Positions 7,781-16,694 of a stretch of 64,000 nucleotides of DNA are shown in pieces. The stretch is from assembly GCF_000620125.1 (NCBI RefSeq), contig NZ_JHVL01000006.1, forward strand, positions 1 through 64,000, written 5' to 3'. Each line of letters starts with the position of its first letter. Position 1 is the first letter of the stretch. A program made the translations under genes and the position numbers. The stretch is from Clostridiisalibacter paucivorans DSM 22131. GTDB taxonomy: Bacteria; Bacillota; Clostridia; Tissierellales; Clostridiisalibacteraceae. Under the pieces are notes generated by a model that saw only the letters and a program-made list of their open reading frames with translations, searched no databases and was not told where the DNA came from.

Positions 7781-10700
7781 ATGAATATAGGAAAAATATC
7801 TGTTAAAAATAAATATCTTGTAATTTCTATTGTAATAGCAATAATAATATTTGGGATATATTCCAACATGACTATTAAAACCCAATTATCTCCTGATACC
7901 AGTGCCCCTAAGGTTACAGTTATCACTCAATACCCTGGGGCATCGGCTCAAGATGTTTCTCAAAATTTAATAAAGCCTTTAGAAGAGGATTTTGGGAAAT
8001 TAGAGGGTATATCAAAAATAAAATCAGACTCCTTAGATAATATGGGAATTGTTCATTTGTTTTTTAATTATGGTACTAATGTGGATAATGCATCTATTGA
8101 TGTACAAAACACCATAAATAAAATTAAAGATAGATTACCAAAGAATATAAAAGACCCAAAAGTTCTCAAATTTAATACATCAGATAAACCTGTAATGACT
8201 CTGGCTTTAACCAGTAAAGATATGGATATACAAGATATAAGAAGAATGGGAGAAGACAAAATAGCCTATGAGTTACAACTTATAGATGGAGTTGCAGCTA
8301 TTGAGATTTTTGGGGGATATATAGGAGAGATAAAAGTAACTATTGATGAAAATAAGTTAAGTGCTTATAATCTAAACTTATTCCAGATATCTAAGGTTCT
8401 TGAACAAAATAATATAATGGCACCGGGGGGGAATATTAGGGACGGAAATAAAGAAATTTCATTAAAAATAGATGAAGAATTTAGTGATATGGAACAATTA
8501 AGAGGTTTAAGGATTCCCTTAATGGATGGAAATTATATTAAATTGGGAGATGTGGCACAAATAAGTTACGGAGTAGAAGAATTGGAAAGCATGTATAGAA
8601 ATAACGGTGAAGAAGGCATTGCATTGATGGTTATGAAAAAGCAGGATGCCAATACGGTGGAAACCATAGAAAATATAAAGGGAAGATTAAAGAGCTTAGA
8701 AAAAAAATATCCATCTATAAATTTTGAAATATCCCAAGACGATTCAATATTTACTAATCAGATGGTAGGGAATATGACATCTAGTGTATTTATGGCTATA
8801 CTATTTACTGCCATAATAATTTTATTATTCCTTTCTAACATAGGCCAATCTTTAGTAGTGGCAATATCTATGCCATTGACATTTTTGAGCACATTGGGAT
8901 TAATGAAATTTTTTGATATGAAACTGGATTTAGTAACATTATCTGCATTAATATTAAGCATAGGTTTTGTGGTAGATGATGCCATAGTTATAGTTGAAAA
9001 TATAATGAGACATAGGGAAGAAGATATGGGAAAAGGGATTTTAAAAGCTGCAATAGATGGAACCAATGAGATAGCTCTTTCAAGCCTTTCGGGAAGTACT
9101 ACCACATTAGTGGTACTTATACCTTTATTATTTATAGAAGGATTTGTGGGAGAGATGTTTAGACCTCTATCTATGACTTTAATATTTGCATTGACATCTT
9201 CGGTCATTATTTCATTTGTAGTTATTCCAATTATAACTATTGCTGTGGATAAATTTTCCTTTAAAAGATTACAAATCATAATAAATATACTTTCCAAACC
9301 CTTCAATAAAATAATGGATAAAATTTTAAAGTTTTATCTCCATATATTGAAAAAAGGGTTAAAGACTAAATTCATCTATATAGTAGTTATTATATTACTT
9401 TTATCTAGTGGTATGGCTTTAAAGAATAAAGGAATAGAAATGTTACCTAAGTTTGACAGTGGTACCACATATATAACTGTGGAAATGGAACCGGGTACAT
9501 CTATAGAAGAAACTTCAGAAACTATGAAATATATAGAATCTATACTGGATAAGGAAGAGAATATTATGGGGTATGATACTCAAATAGGTTATGAAAGAGA
9601 TAGTAATATAATGAATGACTTTAATACTATGGGGGTCAATCAAGGGGTTATAACCATAAATCTAAATACAAGAAAGGAAAGAGAAGAAACCATATGGGAT
9701 TTTCAAGGGAGGATAAGGAAGGAAATAGAAAAAATTCCTGGTATAAAGAAATTTGTAGTCAAGGAACAAGGGGGTACTGCAACTACTGGAACAGTAGCAC
9801 CAATAGATATAAAAATAAGTGGTGAAGACCAAAGAATACTATATAATATAGCATTGGAACTGGAAAGGGAAATTAAAAGTTTAAAGGGTATAGTCAACAT
9901 CTATAAGAGTTTCCATATGGACAGTCCTCAATTGACCATAAAAACAGACCCTTGGAGAATACAAGAGTTAGGAATGAACAATAGTTCAGTTGCCAAGGAA
10001 ATAGTGGCCATATCAGAAGGAGTTGTCTCCACCGATCTTAAAATGGAAGATAGGGATGAGGGAATAAAAATAGTATACAGTAAAGAATCTAGGGGGAACA
10101 TTGAAGATATAATGGACAAAACTATAGATACTCCCACCGGTGCAAAAGTGCCTTTAAGAGATTTAATTTGGATAGAAAAGAAAACTAGATCTAATATAGT
10201 GACAAAGGAAGACTTGAAATATACTATTGATATTTTAGGATATACTGAGGGTAGAGCATTTAGTCATATAACAAAGGATATAGATAATGTAATAAAAAAA
10301 TTCCCTGTACCTAAAGGTTATGAAATTTCACTTTCGGGAGAACAGGAGGACTTAAAAGATTCCATGAAAGATATGATTTTTCTATTGGTTTTAGCTGTAA
10401 TATTTGTATATTTAGTGTTGCTACCCCAGTTTAAGTCATTTATATATCCACTAATAATTATGGCGGCTATTCCTTTGGTTATAATTGGAATTTCTCCTGC
10501 GTTGATACTAACTAATAAATATATATCTATGCCAGTACTTTTAGGATTCATTCTTTTAGCGGGTACCGTGGTAAATAATTCCATACTTCTTATAGATTTC
10601 TTCATAGAAAAGAGGAAATCAGGAGCTACTGCTGAAGAAGCAGTTATCTATGGAGTAAAAAATAGATTTAGACCAATAATGATGACAGTTCTATCAGATG

Positions 10701-10849
10701 TAGTAGGGATGCTTCCTCTAGCTCTTCAATTAGCATTGGGAGCAGAGAGATTCTCTCCATTAGCAATAGCAGTAATAGGTGGAATTTTGGCTTCGACTTT
10801 TATAACATTATTACTAATTCCTACGATTTTTTATTGTTTAGAAATTTAA
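7781..10849 (+). CDS. RND (AcrB/HAE1-type) efflux permease
   Basis: Proton-driven efflux pump of about 1,022 residues, full length for the AcrB family. It has an N-terminal helix, two large extracytoplasmic loops and two six-helix bundles. The TM4 aspartate pair is intact (SIGFVVDDAIVIVEN), and the matching C-terminal repeat reads AGTVVNNSILLIDF. ATG 7781 follows the adaptor stop directly; an in-frame ATG at 7739 lies inside the adaptor gene. AcrB-type pumps are less common in Firmicutes than MFS or ABC exporters. The substrate is unknown; the operon is probably switched by the Crp/Fnr-type regulator upstream. Confidence 0.93.
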   Translation: MNIGKISVKNKYLVISIVIAIIIFGIYSNMTIKTQLSPDTSAPKVTVITQYPGASAQDVSQNLIKPLEEDFGKLEGISKIKSDSLDNMGIVHLFFNYGTNVDNASIDVQNTINKIKDRLPKNIKDPKVLKFNTSDKPVMTLALTSKDMDIQDIRRMGEDKIAYELQLIDGVAAIEIFGGYIGEIKVTIDENKLSAYNLNLFQISKVLEQNNIMAPGGNIRDGNKEISLKIDEEFSDMEQLRGLRIPLMDGNYIKLGDVAQISYGVEELESMYRNNGEEGIALMVMKKQDANTVETIENIKGRLKSLEKKYPSINFEISQDDSIFTNQMVGNMTSSVFMAILFTAIIILLFLSNIGQSLVVAISMPLTFLSTLGLMKFFDMKLDLVTLSALILSIGFVVDDAIVIVENIMRHREEDMGKGILKAAIDGTNEIALSSLSGSTTTLVVLIPLLFIEGFVGEMFRPLSMTLIFALTSSVIISFVVIPIITIAVDKFSFKRLQIIINILSKPFNKIMDKILKFYLHILKKGLKTKFIYIVVIILLLSSGMALKNKGIEMLPKFDSGTTYITVEMEPGTSIEETSETMKYIESILDKEENIMGYDTQIGYERDSNIMNDFNTMGVNQGVITINLNTRKEREETIWDFQGRIRKEIEKIPGIKKFVVKEQGGTATTGTVAPIDIKISGEDQRILYNIALELEREIKSLKGIVNIYKSFHMDSPQLTIKTDPWRIQELGMNNSSVAKEIVAISEGVVSTDLKMEDRDEGIKIVYSKESRGNIEDIMDKTIDTPTGAKVPLRDLIWIEKKTRSNIVTKEDLKYTIDILGYTEGRAFSHITKDIDNVIKKFPVPKGYEISLSGEQEDLKDSMKDMIFLLVLAVIFVYLVLLPQFKSFIYPLIIMAAIPLVIIGISPALILTNKYISMPVLLGFILLAGTVVNNSILLIDFFIEKRKSGATAEEAVIYGVKNRFRPIMMTVLSDVVGMLPLALQLALGAERFSPLAIAVIGGILASTFITLLLIPTIFYCLEI

Positions 10850-10931
10850 TTTATTTAGTCTAATGAAAAAGGTATAAAAGCAATCGCTGAGCTTATAATC
10901 ATATGTTTATCAATAGTCTGAATTTATTATA

Positions 10932-10964
10932 CAAATGTTTTTGACAATAGGTTTAAAACATTTG
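10932..10964 (+). other. Inverted repeat in the RND-hemerythrin spacer
   Basis: CAAATGTTTT (10932-10941) pairs perfectly with AAAACATTTG (10955-10964). The 221-base spacer between the RND gene and the hemerythrin-like gene has no ORF. There is no U-tract after the repeat, so it may be an operator or mRNA hairpin rather than a terminator. Confidence 0.35.
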
Positions 10965-11070
10965 CATGAAAGGAAAGATATTTAGTAGAAAAACAAAAGG
11001 ATATATGAAAATTTTGAAAAAAGTAGGGAATAAAAGGTTGAGAAAATAATAAAAAAATAGGAGGAAAAAT

Positions 11071-11622
11071 ATGAATTGTATACAAATCATGGTTGAAGAG
11101 CATGAAAATATAAAAAGAATGTTAAAAGTTACTACAAAATATTGTATGGATATATTGGAACATAAAAAAGTAGAATATGAAGACTTTTTTAAGATAATAG
11201 ATTTTATAAGAAATTATGCGGATAAACACCACCATGGTAAGGAAGAGATAATGTTATTTAATAGAATGGTTGACGAAATAGGAGGAGCAGCAGAAAAGCT
11301 AGTCAAATTTGGTATGCTAGTAGAGCATGATATGGGAAGATTTTATATTCAAGAATTGGAATTTGCTGTTAGAGAAGTGTTAAATGGAAACCAAGAGGCA
11401 AGATTAAAGATTATAACATATGCTATGTCTTATGTATATCTTTTACAAAGACATATAGAAAAGGAAAATGAGGTTGCATATATATTTGCTGAGGAGAATT
11501 TGAAGCAAGAGACTTTAGATATAATAAATGAAGAGTGTGCCAAATTCGAAAAAGAGGCAAAAGAAAATCAAATGCAACAAAGATATTTAAATTTATTATA
11601 TGAGTTAGAGAAAAAAATATAG
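11071..11622 (+). CDS. Hemerythrin-like cation-binding protein
   Basis: A 183-residue four-helix-bundle protein. The spaced metal ligands are visible: HEN near residue 10, HHHGKEE near residue 50 (the H-x3-E motif of the diiron site), VEHDMGR near 85 and QRHIEKE near 130. Such proteins bind a non-haem diiron centre and handle oxygen or nitric oxide, or donate iron for cluster repair, in anaerobes. AGGAGG precedes the ATG. It appears monocistronic, ending in a perfect inverted repeat and then a terminator. The exact role is not determined by sequence. Confidence 0.85.
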   Translation: MNCIQIMVEEHENIKRMLKVTTKYCMDILEHKKVEYEDFFKIIDFIRNYADKHHHGKEEIMLFNRMVDEIGGAAEKLVKFGMLVEHDMGRFYIQELEFAVREVLNGNQEARLKIITYAMSYVYLLQRHIEKENEVAYIFAEENLKQETLDIINEECAKFEKEAKENQMQQRYLNLLYELEKKI

Positions 11623-11627
11623 AATAA

Positions 11628-11654
11628 GTTAGTAGTTTACAGTAAACTACTAAC
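11628..11654. repeat. Perfect 13-bp inverted repeat (small member of the intergenic TTAGTAGTT repeat family)
   Basis: GTTAGTAGTTTAC and its exact reverse complement flank a single A. The TTAGTAGTT word recurs in other intergenic spaces of the window (14757, 18059, 19551, 38985), so this is probably a small copy of a dispersed palindromic repeat. Confidence 0.6.
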
Positions 11655-11687
11655 TATTAACTGTTTTTATACATCTATCGTTATATT

Positions 11688-11719
11688 AAAAACTATCTTT
11701 AATAAAGATAGTTTTTTTA
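11688..11719 (+). terminator. Intrinsic terminator after the hemerythrin-like gene
   Basis: AAAACTATCTTT and AAAGATAGTTTT form a 12-bp stem with a 3-base loop, followed directly by a T-run. It separates the hemerythrin-like gene from the methylthioribose operon. Confidence 0.85.
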
Positions 11720-11796
11720 TATTATTCATATTTGATATAATAGATAAATGAGTAGGGAATCAATAGTATTTTATAAAATTATTGGGAGTGAGGATA

Positions 11797-12453
11797 TTGA
11801 TATTCCAAGAAGAGAGAGAATTAATTGTAGAGTATGGGAAAAAGTTAATTAAAAATAATTTAACTAAAGGTACTGGAGGCAATATAAGTATTTTTATAAG
11901 GGAGGAAGAAGTTATAGCAATAACCCCTAGTGGTATTGATTATTTCAAAATGAACCCAGAAGATGTGGTAATTATAGATTTACAAGGCAATGTGATAGAT
12001 GGAAGTAATAAGCCATCAAGTGAATATTCAATGCATAAAATTTTTTATGAAAGAAGAGAGGATATTAATGCTGTAGTACATGTACATTCTACATATTCAA
12101 CTACTTTAGCATGTATGCATTGGGATTTACCTGCTGTAAGTTATTTAGTGCCCGTTGCAGGAGGAAATAATGTAAGATGTGCTGAATATGCTACATTTGG
12201 CACTGATAAATTAGCTGAAAATGCCTTTGAGGCAATGGAGGAAAGGTATGCTGTTTTTTTGGCAAATCATGGTCTATTAACTGGAGCAAAGGATTTACCA
12301 AATGCATTTAGTAAGGCTGAAGAGATTGAATTTTGTGCGGAGATATATTATAGGACTAAGACATTGGGAGAACCTAAATTGATACCAGATGAAGAAGTCA
12401 ATAATTTGTTAGGGCTATTTCAATCATATGGGCAAGTTAAAGTTAAAAAGTAA
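11797..12453 (+). CDS. Class II aldolase (Ald2/FucA-like), probable methylthioribulose-1-phosphate aldolase
   Basis: Zinc-dependent class II aldolase/adducin-family enzyme of 218 residues. GTGGNIS, PSSEYSMH, the zinc ligands HVHSTYS and the C-terminal LANHGLL are all in place. First of three genes with mtnA and mtnK: in the known DHAP shunt, Ald2 splits 5-methylthioribulose-1-phosphate (or the 5-deoxy analogue) into dihydroxyacetone phosphate and an aldehyde. The start TTG at 11797 is set by GGGAG 8 bases upstream; in-frame TTG 11782 and GTG 11788 precede or overlap that site. A standard fuculose- or ribulose-phosphate aldolase role cannot be excluded, but no fuc or ara genes are nearby. Confidence 0.82.
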   Translation: MIFQEERELIVEYGKKLIKNNLTKGTGGNISIFIREEEVIAITPSGIDYFKMNPEDVVIIDLQGNVIDGSNKPSSEYSMHKIFYERREDINAVVHVHSTYSTTLACMHWDLPAVSYLVPVAGGNNVRCAEYATFGTDKLAENAFEAMEERYAVFLANHGLLTGAKDLPNAFSKAEEIEFCAEIYYRTKTLGEPKLIPDEEVNNLLGLFQSYGQVKVKK

Positions 12454-12474
12454 TTCAAAGAAAGGTAGGTAGTT

Positions 12475-13527
12475 ATGGAAAGAGTAGATGAAGGGTTAGC
12501 CTTTATGCTTAAATATGAAAATGTAGCATGGTATGAAGATGGCAAGGTACGTATATTAGATAGGAGGGTCTATCCTACAGAAGTAAGATTTGTCACATGT
12601 GATAACCATGGACAAGTGGCACAGGCTGTTGCAGATATGGTTACTCAAAGTGCAGGGCCCTATACTGCAGCAGGTATGGGGATGGCATTAGCGGCCCATG
12701 AATGTAGGGATTCATCATCTAAAGAGAAAATAGATTACTTAAATAAAGCAGGGCATAGATTGGCCAATGCTAGACCAACAACTGCAAATAGGATGTCTTT
12801 AGTAGTTAAAGGATGTTTGAAAGTTGCTAAAAGGGCCATGGAAAGTGGAGAAAAATTGGATGAAGCTATATTTAATCACACTGTTAATGCGATGAATAAT
12901 CGCTATTCAAGGATAGGCATAGTAGCAAAATATCTAGCAGACATGTTTCCTGAAAATGGAAATGTCATGACCCAATGTTTTGGGGAAACTATTGTAGGTA
13001 TGATGTTAAAAGAAGCCAAAAATCGAAATAAAAATGTAAAGTTATTTTGTCCAGAAACTAGACCATATCTACAGGGAGCAAGACTTACTGCCAGTGTAGC
13101 ATATGACCAAGGATTTGATGTTACTGTAATTACTGATAATATGCCTGCATTTACTATGAAGACTAAGAATATAGATGTATTTACATCGGCAGCAGATTCA
13201 ATCTGTTTAGATGGACATATAGTAAATAAGGTTGGCACTTTACAAATAGCTATTGCAGCTAAGTATTTTCAAGTACCGTATTTTGTTACGGGGATTCCTG
13301 ATAAGGATTATAAGAATATTTCTCAAGTTAAGATTGAAGAAAGGGATCCTAATCAGGTATTAGAATGTAGAGGTATAAAGAATACTATGGATGGTGTTAA
13401 AGGCTATTATCCATCCTTTGATATAACTCCACCTAGTTTAATTAGTGGAGTAGTTACAGATAAGGGAATATTAAGTCCTTATGATGTGAATAGATATTTT
13501 GAAACTAAAGTAGAGGATTACTATTAG
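12475..13527 (+). CDS. mtnA: S-methyl-5-thioribose-1-phosphate isomerase family protein (MtnA-like)
   Basis: An eIF2B-like aldose-ketose isomerase of 350 residues that should convert methylthioribose-1-phosphate (or 5-deoxyribose-1-phosphate) to the ribulose form. The catalytic Cys region reads VMTQCFGET, and the C-terminal part has the family Asp and NKxGT motif (SICLDGHIVNKVGTLQIA). The Cys region differs from the classical MtnA wording (HCNxG), so this is a divergent member. It lies between the aldolase and kinase genes with short spacers, which supports a salvage pathway. Confidence 0.85.
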   Translation: MERVDEGLAFMLKYENVAWYEDGKVRILDRRVYPTEVRFVTCDNHGQVAQAVADMVTQSAGPYTAAGMGMALAAHECRDSSSKEKIDYLNKAGHRLANARPTTANRMSLVVKGCLKVAKRAMESGEKLDEAIFNHTVNAMNNRYSRIGIVAKYLADMFPENGNVMTQCFGETIVGMMLKEAKNRNKNVKLFCPETRPYLQGARLTASVAYDQGFDVTVITDNMPAFTMKTKNIDVFTSAADSICLDGHIVNKVGTLQIAIAAKYFQVPYFVTGIPDKDYKNISQVKIEERDPNQVLECRGIKNTMDGVKGYYPSFDITPPSLISGVVTDKGILSPYDVNRYFETKVEDYY

Positions 13528-13540
13528 AGGAGTTGATGAT

Positions 13541-14764
13541 TTGTCTAGATTCAATTCACATTTTAGAATGGAGCCAAAGGATGCAATACTTTATGCAAAG
13601 GAAAAGCTAAATATATTTGATGAAAATGACCATTTAGAAGCAAAAGAAATAGGTGATGGAAATATAAACTATGTATTTAAGGTATGGGATGTGGAAAACC
13701 ATAAGTCAGTTATAATAAAACAAGCTGATATACTTCTTAGATCTTCAGGTCGCCCTTTAGATATTGATAGAAATAGAATAGAAGGGAATGCACTGATATC
13801 ACAATGGAGATTGGCAACTGATCTAGTACCTAAAATATATAAATATGACCCTGTTATGTGTATATTGGCTATGGAAGATGTATCTGATCATGTAAATTTA
13901 AGGAAAGGACTATTACAGAGAAAAATCTATCCTAAATTGGCAGATCACATAACTACTTTTATGGTTAATACACTATTACCTACTACAGATTTAGTTATGG
14001 ATTCGGGTAAAAAGAAAGATAATGTAAAAAAATATATAAATAAAGATATGTGTAAAATATCAGAGGATCTTGTATTTACAGAACCATATATTGACTATAA
14101 AGGAAGAAATATAGTGATAGATGAAAATATGAATTTTGTAAAAAGGGAAGTTTATAGTGATAATAAATTAATACTTGAGGCGGGAAAACTAAAAAATTTA
14201 TTTATGAATAATGCTCAAGCATTAATCCATGGCGATTTACATTCTGGTTCTATATTTGTAAGGAGAGACTCCACTAAGGTCTTAGATCCAGAGTTTGCCT
14301 TTTATGGTCCAATAGGTTATGACTTGGGTAATGTAATAGGAAATTTATTTTTTGCATTGGCCAATGCTTACGTGACTGAGAATTTGGAGGATATAACAGA
14401 ATTTATAAATTGGATGGAAAATACTATAAAAGATATTGTAAGTCTATTTAAAGAAAAATTTATAAGTTTGTATAGAGAAATAGTAACGGATGTAATGGCA
14501 AAACGGGAAGACTATATGAGGTGGTATTTAGATTCAGTATTATCTGATACTGCAGGTATAGCTGGACTTGAGATTATTAGGAGAGTAGTTGGAGACTCAA
14601 AAGTATTGGACATTACTAGCATTGAAGAAATTAGTCAAAGGGTTAGATGCGAAAGGATTTTGATATTAGCAGCTAAATCATTTATAAAAGATAGAGACAG
14701 TATAAATACAGGAGATAGATATTTAGAAATTTTTTATGAAGTTATGGAAATAGTTAATAGTTAG
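13541..14764 (+). CDS. mtnK: S-methyl-5-thioribose kinase
   Basis: Aminoglycoside-phosphotransferase-fold kinase of 407 residues that phosphorylates methylthioribose (or 5-deoxyribose) at C1. The nucleotide-loop lysine (VIIKQAD), the catalytic loop LIHGDLHSGSIFV and the DPEFAFYGPIGYDLGN metal-binding motif match MtnK. It starts with TTG at 13541, 9 bases after GAGGAG, 13 bases downstream of the mtnA stop. With mtnA and the aldolase it makes a three-step pathway from free methylthioribose. A nucleosidase to release the sugar is not in the window. Confidence 0.92.
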   Translation: MSRFNSHFRMEPKDAILYAKEKLNIFDENDHLEAKEIGDGNINYVFKVWDVENHKSVIIKQADILLRSSGRPLDIDRNRIEGNALISQWRLATDLVPKIYKYDPVMCILAMEDVSDHVNLRKGLLQRKIYPKLADHITTFMVNTLLPTTDLVMDSGKKKDNVKKYINKDMCKISEDLVFTEPYIDYKGRNIVIDENMNFVKREVYSDNKLILEAGKLKNLFMNNAQALIHGDLHSGSIFVRRDSTKVLDPEFAFYGPIGYDLGNVIGNLFFALANAYVTENLEDITEFINWMENTIKDIVSLFKEKFISLYREIVTDVMAKREDYMRWYLDSVLSDTAGIAGLEIIRRVVGDSKVLDITSIEEISQRVRCERILILAAKSFIKDRDSINTGDRYLEIFYEVMEIVNS

Positions 14765-14813
14765 TGGTTAGTAGTTGTTGGTGGGAGTTTTATGGATTTT
14801 ATAATTGTCAATC

Positions 14814-14845
14814 AATAGGGCTATCTTGATCAAGATAGCCCTATT
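14814..14845. terminator. Perfect palindrome between convergent genes, probable bidirectional terminator
   Basis: A 32-bp perfect palindrome (AATAGGGCTATCTTGA and its reverse complement) between the end of mtnK and the end of the minus-strand repeat protein. The stem is GC-rich for this genome. Flanking T-tracts are weak on both sides, so termination is inferred mainly from the stem and position. Confidence 0.6.
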
Positions 14846-14854
14846 AATTGATGT

Positions 14855-15202
14855 TTATCTATAGGGACAATCAGGTCTACCGGGTCTACCAGGGCCATAG
14901 CCAGGTCTACCAGGGCCATAGCCAGGTCTACCAGGGCCATAGCCAGGTCTACCAGGGCCATAACCGGGTCTACCAGGGCCATAGCCAGGTCTACCAGGGC
15001 CATAACCGGGTCTACCAGGGCCATAGCCAGGTCTACCAGGGCCATAACCAGGTCTACCAGGACCGTAACCAGGTCTGCCAGGACCATACCATGGGTTCCA
15101 AGGATTATACCCATAAAAATTCATGAAGGGATATAAAGACAAATATGGATTTTGTCTATATCCTGGATTATATTCATAATCGTCTCTGTTTTGGCTATTC
15201 AT
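14855..15202 (-). CDS. Gly/Pro/Tyr/Arg heptapeptide-repeat protein
   Basis: A 115-residue protein with no signal peptide: 38 residues rich in Tyr, Asn and Pro, then ten tandem copies of YGPGRPG, then a short tail RPDCPYR. AAAGGAGGAG precedes the ATG. Composition resembles spore-coat or exosporium proteins and adhesive or phase-separating low-complexity proteins, but the repeat itself does not identify a family. The single Cys near the C-terminus could cross-link. The plus-strand and second minus-strand frames over the same DNA are also open because the 21-bp unit has no stop in any of them; codon context and ribosome site favour this frame. Confidence 0.75.
   Translation of the reverse strand: MNSQNRDDYEYNPGYRQNPYLSLYPFMNFYGYNPWNPWYGPGRPGYGPGRPGYGPGRPGYGPGRPGYGPGRPGYGPGRPGYGPGRPGYGPGRPGYGPGRPGYGPGRPGRPDCPYR
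14879..15088 (-). repeat. Ten tandem 21-bp repeats
   Basis: Ten head-to-tail 21-bp units encoding YGPGRPG. Units differ at a few third positions (cca/ccg in the plus-strand sequence); the outermost units near 15065-15088 have drifted most, as expected if the array expands and contracts from the middle. Confidence 0.95.
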
Positions 15203-15302
15203 TTTGACTCCTCCTTTTGTAATAGTTTATTCATCAATTTCTTGTTAAGTTACTATATGTGGTATAATCATTGTATAGTTCAATATATAAGGAGTTGAGA
15301 AG

Positions 15303-16595
15303 ATGAGCAGTGATAGATTAAAAAAACAGATAGATTTTTTGATAGAGATAGATAAGATTAAAAATATATTTAGACAGACAGACCTCATGGATGGTTCAAG
15401 AAGAGAAAATGATGCTGAACATTCTTGGCATCTAGCTATGATGACAATATTACTTTCTGAATATGCAAATGAAAAAATAGATGTACTTAAGACTATTAAG
15501 ATGGTACTGATTCATGACTTAGTAGAGATAGATGCAGGAGATACCTTTTGCTATGATGAGAAGGGATATGAAGATAAAGAGGAAAGGGAAAAAAGAGCAG
15601 CAGATAGGATATTTAATATATTAGAAGAGGATCAAGCAAAGGAATTGAGAAGATTATGGGATGAATTTGAGGCAATGGATACCCCAGAAGCAAAGTTTGC
15701 AAATGCAGTAGACAGAATGCAACCAATGATACACAATTATGTAAATAAAGGTGGTAGCTGGATTAGACATGATGTAGAAAAAGAGCAAATAGTAGAAAGG
15801 GCTAGACCTATTGAAGAAGGGGCTGAAGAATTGGGCAAATATATAGATAAATTAATAGAAAATTCTCTAAAAAAGGGATATATTGCCCAGGAAAAACATA
15901 GTGAAGATTATAAGGCTTATGTAGATGGATCATATCTAAATGGCAATGTGGGATATGGTGCTGTTATTTTAAACGATAGTGATGTAGTTGAAGAGATTTA
16001 TGGTAGAGTTACTCGACCTGACTATATAAACTCAAGACAGGTTGGAGGAGAAATAATGGCTGTAATCAACACTTTAAAATGGTGTGGGAAAAAAGGGCTA
16101 GATAAGATTTCTATATATTATGATTTTGAAAATCTTGAAAAATGGGCTACGGGTAGATATAAGACTAATAATAAAATGACTAAATCATATAAATCATATA
16201 TAGATAATTGTAATATAGATATTAAGTGGTATAAAGTGGATAGTCATACTGGCGTAAAATGGAATGATAGGGCTGATGAACTAGCCAAGAAGGGAGCAAA
16301 TATTAAAGATATAGAGGATGTAAGCAAAGACCCCTTTATAGAAGAATTAGAAAATGCAGTGGATTTATTAATTGACAAATTAGTTGATTGGGGATATGAA
16401 GTTAATTATAAAGGTATATATAATGGTAACTGTGCTAAATTACAAGTATTAAAGGACATAGAAAAGATAGGCCATATAAATATATATAATACTAAGAATA
16501 AACATCTGAAACCTTATTATGGAGAGATAAAAGACGAAGATGAGAAGAATAAATTAAGTGAGATTATAGATAGAGAGTTGGAAGAATTAAAATAA
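15303..16595 (+). CDS. HD-domain hydrolase fused to RNase HI, with a C-terminal extension
   Basis: A 430-residue three-part protein. Residues 1-195 are a YfbR/YGK1-like HD phosphohydrolase: His40, His71-Asp72 and Asp137 form the metal site, suggesting 5'-nucleotidase activity on (deoxy)nucleoside monophosphates. Residues about 203-335 are RNase HI with the catalytic set Asp208 (YVDGS), Glu250, Asp274 and Asp322, and His315. Residues about 340-430 are an unassigned alpha-beta tail. RNase H cuts RNA in hybrids, and an HD nucleotidase could act on the products. AAGGAG precedes the ATG; it looks monocistronic. Both active sites appear intact. I know each half well but not this fusion. Confidence 0.85.
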   Translation: MSSDRLKKQIDFLIEIDKIKNIFRQTDLMDGSRRENDAEHSWHLAMMTILLSEYANEKIDVLKTIKMVLIHDLVEIDAGDTFCYDEKGYEDKEEREKRAADRIFNILEEDQAKELRRLWDEFEAMDTPEAKFANAVDRMQPMIHNYVNKGGSWIRHDVEKEQIVERARPIEEGAEELGKYIDKLIENSLKKGYIAQEKHSEDYKAYVDGSYLNGNVGYGAVILNDSDVVEEIYGRVTRPDYINSRQVGGEIMAVINTLKWCGKKGLDKISIYYDFENLEKWATGRYKTNNKMTKSYKSYIDNCNIDIKWYKVDSHTGVKWNDRADELAKKGANIKDIEDVSKDPFIEELENAVDLLIDKLVDWGYEVNYKGIYNGNCAKLQVLKDIEKIGHINIYNTKNKHLKPYYGEIKDEDEKNKLSEIIDRELEELK

Positions 16596-16694
16596 TACAT
16601 TGGAACATTCTTTGATAACAAAAAAACAATGGTGTAATATCTTTTTTTCTGGGTAATTTTAATAATAGGATTAAAATATAAAGGAGAGAATGAA

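Noticed and set aside
10941-10946. TTGACA promoter before the hemerythrin-like gene
   Set aside because: It lies in the loop of an inverted repeat and has no -10 hexamer at 16-18 bases.
14879-15088. Possible CRISPR array
   Set aside because: The units are contiguous 21-bp repeats with no spacers; they are coding tandem repeats.
14848-15126. Overlapping plus- and minus-strand ORFs across the 21-bp repeats (QGHSQVY and LVDLAMA repeats)
   Set aside because: The repeat unit has no stop in several frames. Only the YGPGRPG frame has a ribosome site, a non-repeat N-terminus and sensible codon use.
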